This document shows positions 47,752-55,893 of a DNA stretch of 64,000 nt, piece by piece. Every line of letters begins with the position of its first letter. Position 1 is the stretch's first letter. The notes beneath the pieces were generated by a model. The model saw nothing but the letters and a program-made list of their open reading frames with translations, was not told where the DNA came from and did not search any database. This DNA comes from Turneriella sp942492915 (lineage in GTDB: Bacteria; Spirochaetota; Leptospiria; Turneriellales; Turneriellaceae): the NCBI GenBank assembly GCA_942492915.1, contig OW818662.1, positions 3,162,001 to 3,226,000 of the forward strand, read 5' to 3'. The position numbers and the translations under genes are program-made.

Positions 47752-49605
47752 CTATACGTGCGCCTTCATTCTGAACCACTGGGTGCGCTTGTCGATATCT
47801 TCTTGCTGCGCGAGCATGAGCTCGTCTATATCTGTCCCTTTCTTTTCTTCTGACGCTATAATTTTCTGACGTTCTTGAATGCGCTTTTCGAGCGCTTGAA
47901 TTGCCAGCGCACGCACCAACTGGCCCAGGTTACGTTTCGCCTCCGCTGGCGTGAGGCTTTCAGCCTGATCAAAAGCGGCTTCATAGTCCATCATGATTTC
48001 GGCAAGCAGCGACGAGAGGTTATCGGGCAAAAATTGCATCGCCGAGTTCAGATTCTGCCACGTGTAGGCCTCACCTGTGCTCAGCCGGTCATGAAAAAAT
48101 GAATAGAGCAGATAGGCCGGTTCGCTTTCCCATGGGATTTCAGAGAGCAGCATCTGCTCATCGCCGAGGTCGGGAAATTTGATCAGCATCGCTATGATTT
48201 CTTTTTCTTGCTTACTTACGGGTTTGGGCTTTGCCGCCACGGTGGTCTGACGCACAGTTGCAGGCTCTACAGGATTCAACCACGCGCCCGCGGTCTTACC
48301 CCCCTGTACTGGAGTCAAAAAGTCTTTGCGAAGAATCTGTACGTCGACCTGCAATGCGCCCGCCGCGGCTTTGAGAAACTCATCGCGCTCGAGTTCGGTT
48401 TCGAGCAGGCGCACGTATTCGTAGAATTCAACCAGCGCCTGCTTCTTTTGCGACAAATCGCCGACGTCGTGTTTGAACTGAAAGAAATACCAGCTGAGAA
48501 ATCTGACTTCGCTGTGCGCCTGCTGCACGAGAAAGCGCATTTCTTCTGGCGACAGCTTGCGGCTCAGGTCAAAAGGATCTTGCTTGTCACCCGCCGCCAG
48601 AGGATGCACCACTTTGATCGCGAGATTGGCTTTGCGCGCAATTCGCAGCGACTTAAAGGCAGCTTCGGTGCCCGCGTTGTCGTTATCGAGAAAGAACACG
48701 ACGTTGTCGGCGAAACGTTTGATTTGTTTTGCCTGTTCACCGGTAAATGCCGTACCGAGCGGGGCCACTGCATTCTCAAGCCCGGCCTCAAAAAGACCGA
48801 GCACATCGAGATAACCCTCGCACACAATCACAAAACCCTCTTTGCGAATAGCCTGCGCCGCCTCGCCGAGCCGGTAGACAGTGTTCGACTTATTGAAGAG
48901 CGGAGTTTCCGGCGAGTTGATGTATTTGCCCGCGTTCTCTTTCTCGCGCACGAGCCGTCCGCCAAAGGCGATAACCTGTCCACGCAGGTCCTTAATGGGA
49001 AATATTAGCCGATCGCGAAAACGATTATAAGAGTCGCTGTCGTTGCGTCCCGTAAGCCCTATCACGGTCAGGTTTTCGATGGCTTTAGCCAAAAGCTGGG
49101 GCTCGTTACGGTACCGCTCATTGAGCTTAGTCTCCAGATATCTGGTCTGGTCGGGTGCATAACCGAGTTCAAAAGCCAAAACTGCGCGTTGATCAATCCG
49201 CCTGCCGTTTATGTACCGTTCCGCGTCAGACCCGCTGAACTGCGTCTGGTAGAGTTTGTGCGCCCACAAATGCAATTCTATGAGTGCGCGCTTGCGGTCG
49301 TCTTCACCCGGCCGATGCGGCTGATGAGAGAGTTCGATACCTGCGAAATCGGCAAGCGTCTTCAGAGCTTCGGGAAACGAAAGTTTATGAAACTCTTTCG
49401 CGAATGTGATGACGTTGCCGCCGACGCCACACCCAAAACATTTATAAATGCCTTTTTGCGGGGCTACAGAGAATGAAGGAGTTTTTTCACCATGGAAAGG
49501 ACACAGGCCCCAGAGGTTATTCCCCTTGCGCTTGAGCACCACGAAGCGCCCGAGATAACTTTCAATGGGAATCGCGGCGATAATTCGGTCGGCGTCAGAT
49601 GCCAT
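47752..49605 (-). CDS. dnaG: DNA primase
   Basis: This primase of about 617 residues makes RNA primers at replication forks. The N-terminal zinc site is C-P-F-H-G-E-K-T-P-S-F ... C-F-G-C-G, followed by the TOPRIM domain (V-I-C-E-G-Y-L-D-V, P-L-G-T-A-F-T-G, F-L-D-N-D-N-A-G). The C-terminal helicase-binding domain is present but diverged. I start at ATG 49605; 49626 is possible. It is in the rpsU-dnaG arrangement of the macromolecular synthesis operon; rpoD is not adjacent here. Confidence 0.94.
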   Translation of the reverse strand: MASDADRIIAAIPIESYLGRFVVLKRKGNNLWGLCPFHGEKTPSFSVAPQKGIYKCFGCGVGGNVITFAKEFHKLSFPEALKTLADFAGIELSHQPHRPGEDDRKRALIELHLWAHKLYQTQFSGSDAERYINGRRIDQRAVLAFELGYAPDQTRYLETKLNERYRNEPQLLAKAIENLTVIGLTGRNDSDSYNRFRDRLIFPIKDLRGQVIAFGGRLVREKENAGKYINSPETPLFNKSNTVYRLGEAAQAIRKEGFVIVCEGYLDVLGLFEAGLENAVAPLGTAFTGEQAKQIKRFADNVVFFLDNDNAGTEAAFKSLRIARKANLAIKVVHPLAAGDKQDPFDLSRKLSPEEMRFLVQQAHSEVRFLSWYFFQFKHDVGDLSQKKQALVEFYEYVRLLETELERDEFLKAAAGALQVDVQILRKDFLTPVQGGKTAGAWLNPVEPATVRQTTVAAKPKPVSKQEKEIIAMLIKFPDLGDEQMLLSEIPWESEPAYLLYSFFHDRLSTGEAYTWQNLNSAMQFLPDNLSSLLAEIMMDYEAAFDQAESLTPAEAKRNLGQLVRALAIQALEKRIQERQKIIASEEKKGTDIDELMLAQQEDIDKRTQWFRMKAHV

Positions 49606-49649
49606 GTAACCGAATGTGTACGGCACTCACAGGAGCGCCGTACAGTATT

Positions 49650-49883
49650 TTATGCTTCGTTGTAGATGTTACGCTTGCGAAAACGCTTGCGTTCAGCCTG
49701 GTCTTTTTCGCGTTTCTTGATCACGCTCGGCTTTTCGAAATATTCGCGCTTTTTCAGCTCAGTCAAAATGCCTGAGTTCGCTACTTCGCGCTTGAATTTC
49801 TTGATCGCGCCTTCTACGGGCTCATTGTCACGCAACTCGATACCGTTGCTGAAATGTTGTGATATATCTGCTAGTTTTTGCAC
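49650..49883 (-). CDS. rpsU: 30S ribosomal protein S21
   Basis: This 77-residue basic ribosomal protein has the S21 core R-D-N-E-P-V-E-G-A-I-K-K-F-K-R and Y-F-E-K-P-S-V-I-K-K-R-E. The start is GTG at 49883, decided by AGGAG 5 nt upstream. It is first in the rpsU-dnaG operon and has a promoter 20 nt upstream. The N-terminal extension (about 15 residues) is longer than in most bacteria. Confidence 0.93.
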   Translation of the reverse strand: MQKLADISQHFSNGIELRDNEPVEGAIKKFKREVANSGILTELKKREYFEKPSVIKKREKDQAERKRFRKRNIYNEA

Positions 49884-49901
49884 TAATTCTCCTGACCGGA
49901 T

Positions 49902-49929
49902 AGAATATCGCTCCGAGACAACGCGTCAA
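49902..49929 (-). promoter_or_regulatory. rpsU-dnaG promoter
   Basis: On the minus strand TTGACG (49929-49924), 16-bp spacer, TATTCT (49907-49902). The leader is about 15 nt and includes the AGGAG of rpsU. Confidence 0.6.
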
Positions 49930-49964
49930 TGATTTGGAAATGGCGGAAGCCATGGTTGGGGAAA

Positions 49965-49982
49965 TTTCCTTAACTAGGGAAA
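49965..49982. repeat. palindrome TTTCCTTAACTAAGGAAA, copy 3
   Basis: TTTCCTTAACTAGGGAAA with one centre-adjacent change (A to G). It lies in the divergent spacer between rpsU and the gene at 50079. Confidence 0.75.
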
Positions 49983-50078
49983 GTCGCAGTGAGCGTTATT
50001 ATGTCGCATGAAATTATACAATCCTAATGAGAAAAAAGCTCACCTTTTTGGTATTTAATAATTAGAAGGATCGTTTGA

Positions 50079-50501
50079 GTGAGAGAATCTGGCGCGCGCA
50101 AGAAGACTTCAATTTCCCTGCCCAGGAGTTCTGCGACTCAATGGGGTGGCAAACGCTTGCTTATCGAAACAAACCTTGCGGTGTTGCTGAATCGGTTGGA
50201 CCTCGGGAGCCCGGAGAGAGAGACCTTCGTCGCCTACACACGAGGTAGGGAGCCATGCCAGATTATCAGCGTCTATTGGCCTTTGAGCACCTACAACCAG
50301 CTCCACACGCTTTCCGCCGCCACAAGGATAAGTGTTTCCCGAATAATATACCTAATACTTAGAAGCTTAGAAAAAGTAGGACGGCCATATGCTGAAAGCT
50401 TCCTTAACTACGGATTCACCGTAGTCGAGTGGTCAGACAAAACCAAACAAATCCTGGAAACCCTATCGTTTTCAGACAGGGCACCACCTCTTACTCCTTG
50501 A
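50079..50501 (+). CDS. small basic protein with ribbon-helix-helix-like region
   Basis: This 140-residue protein of unknown function starts at GTG 50079, preceded by AGAAGGA at 8 nt. A segment at about 64-97 (I-S-V-Y-W-P-L-S-T-Y-N-Q-L-H-T-L-S-A-A-T) reads like the strand and first helix of an RHH DNA-binding fold, followed by I-S-V-S-R-I-I-Y-L-I-L-R-S-L. One copy of the TTTCCTTAACTA palindrome (arm) lies within its coding region, at 50399. It may bind DNA and even control such palindromes, but this is inference. Confidence 0.6.
   Translation: MRESGARKKTSISLPRSSATQWGGKRLLIETNLAVLLNRLDLGSPERETFVAYTRGREPCQIISVYWPLSTYNQLHTLSAATRISVSRIIYLILRSLEKVGRPYAESFLNYGFTVVEWSDKTKQILETLSFSDRAPPLTP
50399..50414. 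repeat. palindrome TTTCCTTAACTAAGGAAA, copy 4 (variant)
   Basis: CTTCCTTAACTACGGA inside the RHH-like gene (50079-50501). The second arm is degraded. Confidence 0.5.
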
Positions 50502-50531
50502 CGCCCTCTTTTCTGTTTGAACTCAAACTCT

Positions 50532-51413
50532 ATGGCAGTTCTCATTACAGAAAAGACCCGCATCATCGTGCAGGGTATTACGGGCAAAGAAGGCTCGTTT
50601 CACACCGGGCAAATGCTCGAGTACAATACGACCGCTAAAGTGGTCGGCGGCGTAACCCCCGGCAAAGGTGGCCAAAAATCTGAACACGGCCTGCCGATAT
50701 TCAACAGCGTAAAGGACGCAGTCGAAAAAGAAGCAGCCAATGCGGCAGTCATTTTTGTGCCCCCGCCATTCGCAGCCGATGCGATTCTTGAAGGCATCAC
50801 GGCGGGCCTTGATCTCGTGATTTGTATAACGGAAGGCATTCCGGTGCGTGACATGTCGCGCATTGTGGATTTTATCCGCAATAGCAAAACCGTCGTAGTT
50901 GGGCCAAACTGCCCCGGCGTCATCACGCCGGGCGTAGGTAAGATGGGTATCATGCCCGGGTTTATTCACAAGCCCGGTACGATCGGTGTAGTCTCACGTT
51001 CTGGAACACTTACTTACGAATCGGTGCACCAGCTGAGCCAAGTGGGCCTGGGACAAAGCACGTGCATCGGCATCGGAGGTGACCCCATAATTGGCCTGCC
51101 GCACCTTAAGGCGGTAAAACTACTTGCGGATGACCCCGGTACAGAGGGCATCGTAATGATCGGTGAGATCGGCGGCAGCGCTGAAGAAGAGGCTGCAGAG
51201 TACATCAAACAGCATGTCAAGAAGCCGGTCGTCGGCTTTATCGCCGGCCAAACAGCACCCCCTGGACGCCGTATGGGTCACGCCGGGGCTATCATTTCAG
51301 GCTCTGCAGGCACAGCTCAGACGAAAATGAAGGCGATGAAAGACGCTGGAATCCACGTTTGCGAATCACCTGCTGAAATCGGCGAGACGATGAAGAAGGC
51401 ATTGGGCAGATAA
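50532..51413 (+). CDS. sucD: succinyl-CoA ligase alpha subunit
   Basis: This 293-residue subunit binds CoA and carries the phosphohistidine. The CoA region V-Q-G-I-T-G-K-E-G-S-F-H is near the N-terminus; G-P-N-C-P-G-V-I and G-H-A-G-A-I-I follow, the latter containing the His that is phosphorylated. The start is the ATG at 50532. The beta subunit gene sucC, usually next door, is not in the window. An intrinsic terminator follows at 51440. Confidence 0.94.
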   Translation: MAVLITEKTRIIVQGITGKEGSFHTGQMLEYNTTAKVVGGVTPGKGGQKSEHGLPIFNSVKDAVEKEAANAAVIFVPPPFAADAILEGITAGLDLVICITEGIPVRDMSRIVDFIRNSKTVVVGPNCPGVITPGVGKMGIMPGFIHKPGTIGVVSRSGTLTYESVHQLSQVGLGQSTCIGIGGDPIIGLPHLKAVKLLADDPGTEGIVMIGEIGGSAEEEAAEYIKQHVKKPVVGFIAGQTAPPGRRMGHAGAIISGSAGTAQTKMKAMKDAGIHVCESPAEIGETMKKALGR

Positions 51414-51439
51414 TCCCTCTATACTGAGAGATTCTCATG

Positions 51440-51468
51440 AAGGTCGGCCTTGCCGGCCTTTTTTTTTG
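51440..51468 (+). terminator. intrinsic terminator of sucD
   Basis: AAGGTCGGC, loop CTT, GCCGGCCTT (one G-T pair), followed by about nine T. Confidence 0.85.
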
Positions 51469-51480
51469 AAAGTTGGTGTT

Positions 51481-51497
51481 TTTTCCTTAACTAGGGA
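51481..51497. repeat. palindrome TTTCCTTAACTAAGGAAA, copy 5 (one arm)
   Basis: TTTTCCTTAACTAGGGA between the sucD terminator and def. The right arm lacks the final AAA. Confidence 0.6.
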
Positions 51498-51560
51498 CAG
51501 TTATCAATTGGGCTGATACTTATTTTCGCCCTGTCTCGAATTTCAGTTTAAGTTAATACC

Positions 51561-52115
51561 GTGGCTGTGAAACCAGTACTCACCATTCAAGACGACCGCC
51601 TGTACAAGGTATCTGAACGTATTACCAAATTCGATCGCGATCTGCGCAATCTCGTGCGTGACATGTTCGATTCGATGGCCGCTGAAGGCGGCGTCGGGCT
51701 TGCTGCCGTACAGATCGGAGTGCTAAAGCGAGTGCTCGTTATCGACCTGGTCGAGAAGGGTTTTATCAAAGGCGCATTTATCAATCCTCAACTGCTTGAG
51801 GCATCTAAAGAGATGCAAGACGGTGAAGAGGGATGTCTGTCTGTTCCGGGCCTCTCAGCCGAATTAAAGCGACCACGCTGGGTGAAGATCGGCTATCAGG
51901 ACATGAGCGGGAATGAGAAGATCGTTGAAGGTGAGATGCTGTTGGCCCGCGCATTCTTGCACGAGATGGACCATCTGGACGGAAAAGTGTTTGTCGATCA
52001 ACTTGAACCAGCAATTCATAAGATACTGGCCGGCGATGTAAACCGCATCAAACACGGGCTGCCTGTAGAGCACGCCGAAGAACCCAAATACCGTAATCGC
52101 AAAAAGTCTGCCTGA
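51561..52115 (+). CDS. def: peptide deformylase
   Basis: This 184-residue metalloenzyme removes the formyl group from nascent proteins. All three motifs are seen: G-V-G-L-A-A-V-Q-I-G (motif 1), E-E-G-C-L-S-V-P-G (motif 2, the metal Cys) and H-E-M-D-H-L-D-G (motif 3, two metal His and the catalytic Glu). The start is GTG at 51561. The C-terminus has an added acidic/basic tail. Confidence 0.95.
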   Translation: MAVKPVLTIQDDRLYKVSERITKFDRDLRNLVRDMFDSMAAEGGVGLAAVQIGVLKRVLVIDLVEKGFIKGAFINPQLLEASKEMQDGEEGCLSVPGLSAELKRPRWVKIGYQDMSGNEKIVEGEMLLARAFLHEMDHLDGKVFVDQLEPAIHKILAGDVNRIKHGLPVEHAEEPKYRNRKKSA

Positions 52116-52137
52116 TTTTTCCTTAGTTAAGGAAAAA
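52116..52137. repeat. palindrome TTTCCTTAACTAAGGAAA, copy 6 (reverse orientation)
   Basis: TTTTTCCTTAGTTAAGGAAAAA, a perfect 10-bp-arm stem (centre GT). It is between the convergent stops of def (52115) and pdhB (52150), where it could end both transcripts. Confidence 0.8.
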
Positions 52138-52149
52138 ATCCGTGTTAGA

Positions 52150-53139
52150 CTAATTCACAAGCTCTGTAGCAGCAGCTACAATGCGCGCAACATTGGGCAG
52201 CACCTGCGGCTCGAGAGAAAAAGTATACGGCATGGGCACATCGTCTGACGACAAGACCGTAACAGGTGCATCGAGCTCATCGAAAGCAATCTGCTGAATA
52301 TAGTAAGCCAGCCAGCTTCCGTAAGATGCCACCGGCGTCGCTTCTTGCACAATGAGTACTCGGTGCGTCTTTTGCACGGCTTCTGCGAGAGCGTCTGAAT
52401 CCACAGGCTTTAGAGATCGTAAATCGAGAACATCCACCTCGATACCTGTCTGTTGCAACTGCTCAGCAGCCCGCAGCACTGCTTGCAGCGCGAAAGACCA
52501 GCACACAATCGTTAGCTGCGCATCAGCATGTTCGCGCACCAGGCGCGCTTTTCCAAAAGGAATCAGATAGTCGGCATTATTGGCTTCGTCGAGCCCACCC
52601 TTCACGGCGTATATTTTTTCATGCTCCAGAAAGATTACGGGGTTGTCGCTACGCACGGCCGTCTTCAGCATGCCACGCATATCACCGGGTGTCGCCGGGG
52701 AAACAACGATAAGCCCCGGCGTATAGGTGTAAAAACTTTCCAAAGTAGATGAATGCTGCGCGCTGAGGCTGCCGCCGGCGCCCTGCGGGGCGCGAAATAC
52801 AATCGGCATGTTGAACTGGCCACCCGACATCAGGTGCATCTTGGCTGCGTTATTGAGAATCTGATCGATTGCGACGAGAGAAAAATTCCAGGTCATAAAC
52901 TCGACGATGGGCCTGAGGCCCGCCATCGCAGCGCCTATCGCGAGCCCTGCGAAACCTGCCTCAGCAATAGGAGTGTCAATGACACGGTCGTCACCGAATC
53001 TTGCCATCAGACCCTGAGAAACTTTGTAGGCACCGTTGTAGTGCCCTACTTCTTCGCCGATCAGAAACACATTGTTGTCACGCGCCAGCTCTTCAGCGAG
53101 CGCCTGGTTCAACGCCTCTCTGACGGTGACTTCGGCCAT
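52150..53139 (-). CDS. pdhB: pyruvate dehydrogenase E1 beta subunit
   Basis: This 329-residue transketolase-type beta subunit binds thiamine diphosphate with the alpha subunit. Family blocks are G-E-E-V-G-H-Y-N-G-A-Y-K-V, D-T-P-I-A-E-A-G-F-A-G and V-R-A-P-Q-G-A-G-type F-R-A-P-Q-G-A-G. The match is closest to PdhB of the E1-alpha2-beta2 type. The E1-alpha and E2 genes are not adjacent. Starts at ATG 53139; 53166 is possible. Confidence 0.9.
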   Translation of the reverse strand: MAEVTVREALNQALAEELARDNNVFLIGEEVGHYNGAYKVSQGLMARFGDDRVIDTPIAEAGFAGLAIGAAMAGLRPIVEFMTWNFSLVAIDQILNNAAKMHLMSGGQFNMPIVFRAPQGAGGSLSAQHSSTLESFYTYTPGLIVVSPATPGDMRGMLKTAVRSDNPVIFLEHEKIYAVKGGLDEANNADYLIPFGKARLVREHADAQLTIVCWSFALQAVLRAAEQLQQTGIEVDVLDLRSLKPVDSDALAEAVQKTHRVLIVQEATPVASYGSWLAYYIQQIAFDELDAPVTVLSSDDVPMPYTFSLEPQVLPNVARIVAAATELVN

Positions 53140-53211
53140 GGCGATTGCTGTGCGTTGCCGCGCCATGCGTCAAGTTAGAAACAGATTACTTGCGCAGACA
53201 CATAGTAGAGA

Positions 53212-53970
53212 TCAAATTGTCGGATTGCGTTTTTCCATGCGTACGAATTCACCCGAAGGCAAATCACCCAGCTGGTAGGGACCAAGCTCGAGGCGCACCA
53301 ATTTTCGAATAAACACGCCCAGCTTTTCAATCACGCGCCGGATTTCCCGATTCTTGCCTTCTCTTAGCCAGACTTCGTATTGAGCCGTGATAGCCCCCGG
53401 TTCCATTTTCTCAAATTTGAGTTTCTCGCCTTTATCGTAGATCCCTTTGAGACAACGTGAAATCTCCGCTGGAGACAAGGGCCTCGTCGTCTGCACGCGA
53501 TATTTTTTCAGCACGCGCTGCGAGGGATGGCTCAGTGCATAAATATGGTCACCGTCGTTCGAGAGCACCATAAGCCCTTCTGAGTTGACATCGAGCCTGC
53601 CGGCAAAGAACCACGAAGCGAATTCCCGCGGCAACGCGTCGAATATAGTACGCAGGTCTTTCCCGCGTTCTTTCTGGTGTTTATGCGAACAGACCAAACC
53701 TCGCGGCTTATTGAAGAGCACCACTTCGTCGTCGCCGCGCAGAAAGACTTTCTTACCGTCCACTGTTAGTGTGATTGCAGGCAGCTGGTCGGCAGCGATG
53801 GAATAGTTAAGGTCAACAATCCGCACGCCTTCGATTGTGACAACGTGCTCTTCGAGAAAATCTGCAGCACCGCGTCGCGAGACCAATCCGGCCCTCGCGA
53901 GCAACTTACCGATGCGGATTTTTCCCGTATTTTCACCCCCCGCTTCGTGCGGGGTGACAGGCCTTGTCAT
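53212..53970 (-). CDS. rluB: RsuA/RluB-family pseudouridine synthase
   Basis: This 252-residue enzyme has an S4 domain (about 19-65) and the RsuA-type catalytic motif A-G-R-L-D-V-N-S-E-G-L-M (nucleophilic Asp) with L-R-E-G-K-N-R-E-I-R-R. Large-subunit RluB is the best match; RsuA or RluF cannot be excluded. Its ATG overlaps the stop of the upstream lipoprotein gene (ATGA). Confidence 0.85.
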   Translation of the reverse strand: MTRPVTPHEAGGENTGKIRIGKLLARAGLVSRRGAADFLEEHVVTIEGVRIVDLNYSIAADQLPAITLTVDGKKVFLRGDDEVVLFNKPRGLVCSHKHQKERGKDLRTIFDALPREFASWFFAGRLDVNSEGLMVLSNDGDHIYALSHPSQRVLKKYRVQTTRPLSPAEISRCLKGIYDKGEKLKFEKMEPGAITAQYEVWLREGKNREIRRVIEKLGVFIRKLVRLELGPYQLGDLPSGEFVRMEKRNPTI

Positions 53971-54710
53971 GGCGAGCCGGGTGCGCCGTTGCCGACAACC
54001 GGTGCACCGGCTGCCGTTTTCTTCTTTTCCTGATCACGAAAGAGTTCGGGGTCTTTCTCTGAGAGGTTGAGTTTGTATTCACCTCCGTTGAGTGTCGCCG
54101 TAAAGACGAGCGTATCGCCGACGATTTTCGCTTTGAGATCGGTCATCAGGGGCTTTTGGATTTCTGTGACGTTAACCACTGCGGTTCCATCAGCGAGCAC
54201 AATCTCGTATTTGCCGTATTGCAATCCTTTTCGATTATTACCGAATTCAATTTGCCCGTCAGGCGTCAGTGTCACAAAAAATGCGGTGAGCGCACCAGTA
54301 ATCTTTGCTGCGTCCCAGCGCCCGAGCAAAGCCGTTTTGAGTTTCTTCTCGGCCTGTTCCATGGCGCTCTTTGCGTCGCCATCATTTGATTCAACAGCGA
54401 GGTGCGCGCCATAAACCCATCCTGTAAGGCCGGCCGCGTTTGTCACCTTGTACCAGTGCGCATTAAGCTTACCAACTTGCACGCTGTCTGCGCTGCGCTG
54501 CACGATGCGCACCTGTTCACCGCGTGTGAGGCGCGCGATCTCAACGGCTGTGGTGTTCGGGGCGATGCGCATCTTCAGATCTGCTGAGGTAACGATGGTC
54601 GTCGCAGGTATCGCGTCGCCCGATGCGGCGCCCTCGCCCTTCTTGTTGCATGCTGCTGCAACTATCAGCGAGGCCACCAGCAGCAGAGGTGCCCAAATTG
54701 CTTTTCGCAT
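53967..54710 (-). CDS. SH3-domain lipoprotein
   Basis: This 247-residue lipoprotein has a signal with A-A-A-C (Cys21). It is followed by a bacterial SH3 (SH3_3) domain of about 60 residues (L-K-M-R-I-A-P-N-T-T near its start; G-W-V-Y-G-A-H at its end). A second beta-rich part (about 125-225) has no name. The tail is Gly/Ala/Pro-rich. SH3 domains of this type bind peptidoglycan or proteins. I start at ATG 54710; it overlaps rluB and is divergent from the RluA gene. Confidence 0.8.
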   Translation of the reverse strand: MRKAIWAPLLLVASLIVAAACNKKGEGAASGDAIPATTIVTSADLKMRIAPNTTAVEIARLTRGEQVRIVQRSADSVQVGKLNAHWYKVTNAAGLTGWVYGAHLAVESNDGDAKSAMEQAEKKLKTALLGRWDAAKITGALTAFFVTLTPDGQIEFGNNRKGLQYGKYEIVLADGTAVVNVTEIQKPLMTDLKAKIVGDTLVFTATLNGGEYKLNLSEKDPELFRDQEKKKTAAGAPVVGNGAPGSP

Positions 54711-54768
54711 AACGTCGGGTTTATTATCGAGCAGGTGGGTCAACTCATTTGAAAATTGCAAGATTGCC

Positions 54769-55719
54769 ATGCGAATAGAATCCCGGCAGATCGTGGTACA
54801 CGAAGCCGACCACGGCAAACGGCTCGATGTGTATCTTGCCAAGCGCTATGACCAGTTCTCTCGCAACGAATGGCAAAACCGCATCGAAAACCGCCATGTC
54901 ACGGTGAATGGCCTGCCGGCGCGCTCGTCTCGCAAACTGCAGGCGGCCGAGACCATTCGGTTTGATTACCCGCTGCGCGACGAGCCTGAAGTCAATTCAG
55001 AGATTGCTACGCTTTTTGAAGACGAAAACTTTCTCGCGGTCAACAAGCCTCCCGGGTTGCCGGTGCATCCCTCGGGTATATACAGAGATCAAACGCTGAC
55101 TGCGTTATTGGTCGCGCGCGGTATACTTCAGACGCCGCACCTTCTGCACCGCCTGGACCGTGAGACGAGCGGTGTGCTCTTGCTCGCAAAGAGCCGCGGC
55201 GCAGCAGCGATATTCCAGAAAACATTGCGATCCGGCAATATCGACAAGCGATACCTCGTTGCCGTTGAAGGCGCCTGGCCCGGCGTAATCGACGCCAGTG
55301 GCTACCTATATCGGCTGCCCGGGTCACTTTTACCCCGTCAGCGCTTCTTTTCCCGCGAGTATCCGCCCGTTCACGCGCGAGACATCCAGACATCGCGAAC
55401 TGCTTTTGAGATCGTTCAGCGGGCACCCGGCCTTACGCTGCTCGGTGCGCGGCTATTTACCGGCCGTATGCACCAAATCAGGGCAACAGTGCATTCGCTG
55501 GGCTACCCGGTGGTCGGCGATAAACTCTATGGCGTGGATGCACAACTGTACTTCAAGTTCGTTGATGATTTGATGGCCCCCGCAGACTGGCAAACGCTGC
55601 GGATCGACCGTTCTGCCCTGCACTGCAGCAGTATGTCGCTGCAACACCCGTACACCAAAGAGAGCTGGCACATTGCGGCGCCTTTGCCTGCTGATATCTC
55701 CGGTCTGTTTCCCCTTTAG
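54769..55719 (+). CDS. RluA-family pseudouridine synthase with S4 domain
   Basis: This 316-residue enzyme is a second RluA-type synthase with S4 region (about 20-70), the catalytic H-R-L-D-R-E-T-S-G, and the C-terminal F-T-G-R-M-H-Q-I-R-A-T. It is closest in layout to RluD/RluC. The ATG at 54769 lies 58 nt from the divergent lipoprotein start. In the next 174 nt DnaA-box-like sites follow before fliK. Confidence 0.9.
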   Translation: MRIESRQIVVHEADHGKRLDVYLAKRYDQFSRNEWQNRIENRHVTVNGLPARSSRKLQAAETIRFDYPLRDEPEVNSEIATLFEDENFLAVNKPPGLPVHPSGIYRDQTLTALLVARGILQTPHLLHRLDRETSGVLLLAKSRGAAAIFQKTLRSGNIDKRYLVAVEGAWPGVIDASGYLYRLPGSLLPRQRFFSREYPPVHARDIQTSRTAFEIVQRAPGLTLLGARLFTGRMHQIRATVHSLGYPVVGDKLYGVDAQLYFKFVDDLMAPADWQTLRIDRSALHCSSMSLQHPYTKESWHIAAPLPADISGLFPL

Positions 55720-55751
55720 TTGTCCACATTTGTGGAAAACAGTGTGGATTG
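55720..55751. other. cluster of DnaA-box-like sites
   Basis: TTGTCCACA (55720-55728), TTTTCCACA on the minus strand (55739-55731), and CAATCCACA on the minus strand (55751-55743). The first two fit the TTWTNCACA type consensus well or nearly so. An AT-rich stretch follows at about 55770-55830. Confidence 0.45.
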
Positions 55752-55893
55752 ACCGCCGGTTTATGTCACTTTCTGATACACGAATTATTTTCACATTAGC
55801 ATGAATGCTTGAGTGAAAATTTCAGTTGAGGGTACCCGCAGGCCGAAAATCCGCTTCAGCAATTTCGTTTGTACCCGATATATCTGAGTACAG

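Noticed and set aside
51522..51560. CGCCCTGTCTCGAATTT before def resembling CGCGCTGTCTCAAAATT before the MFS gene at 41705
   Set aside because: Similarity is short and one copy is explained as the arm of the hairpin at 41650.
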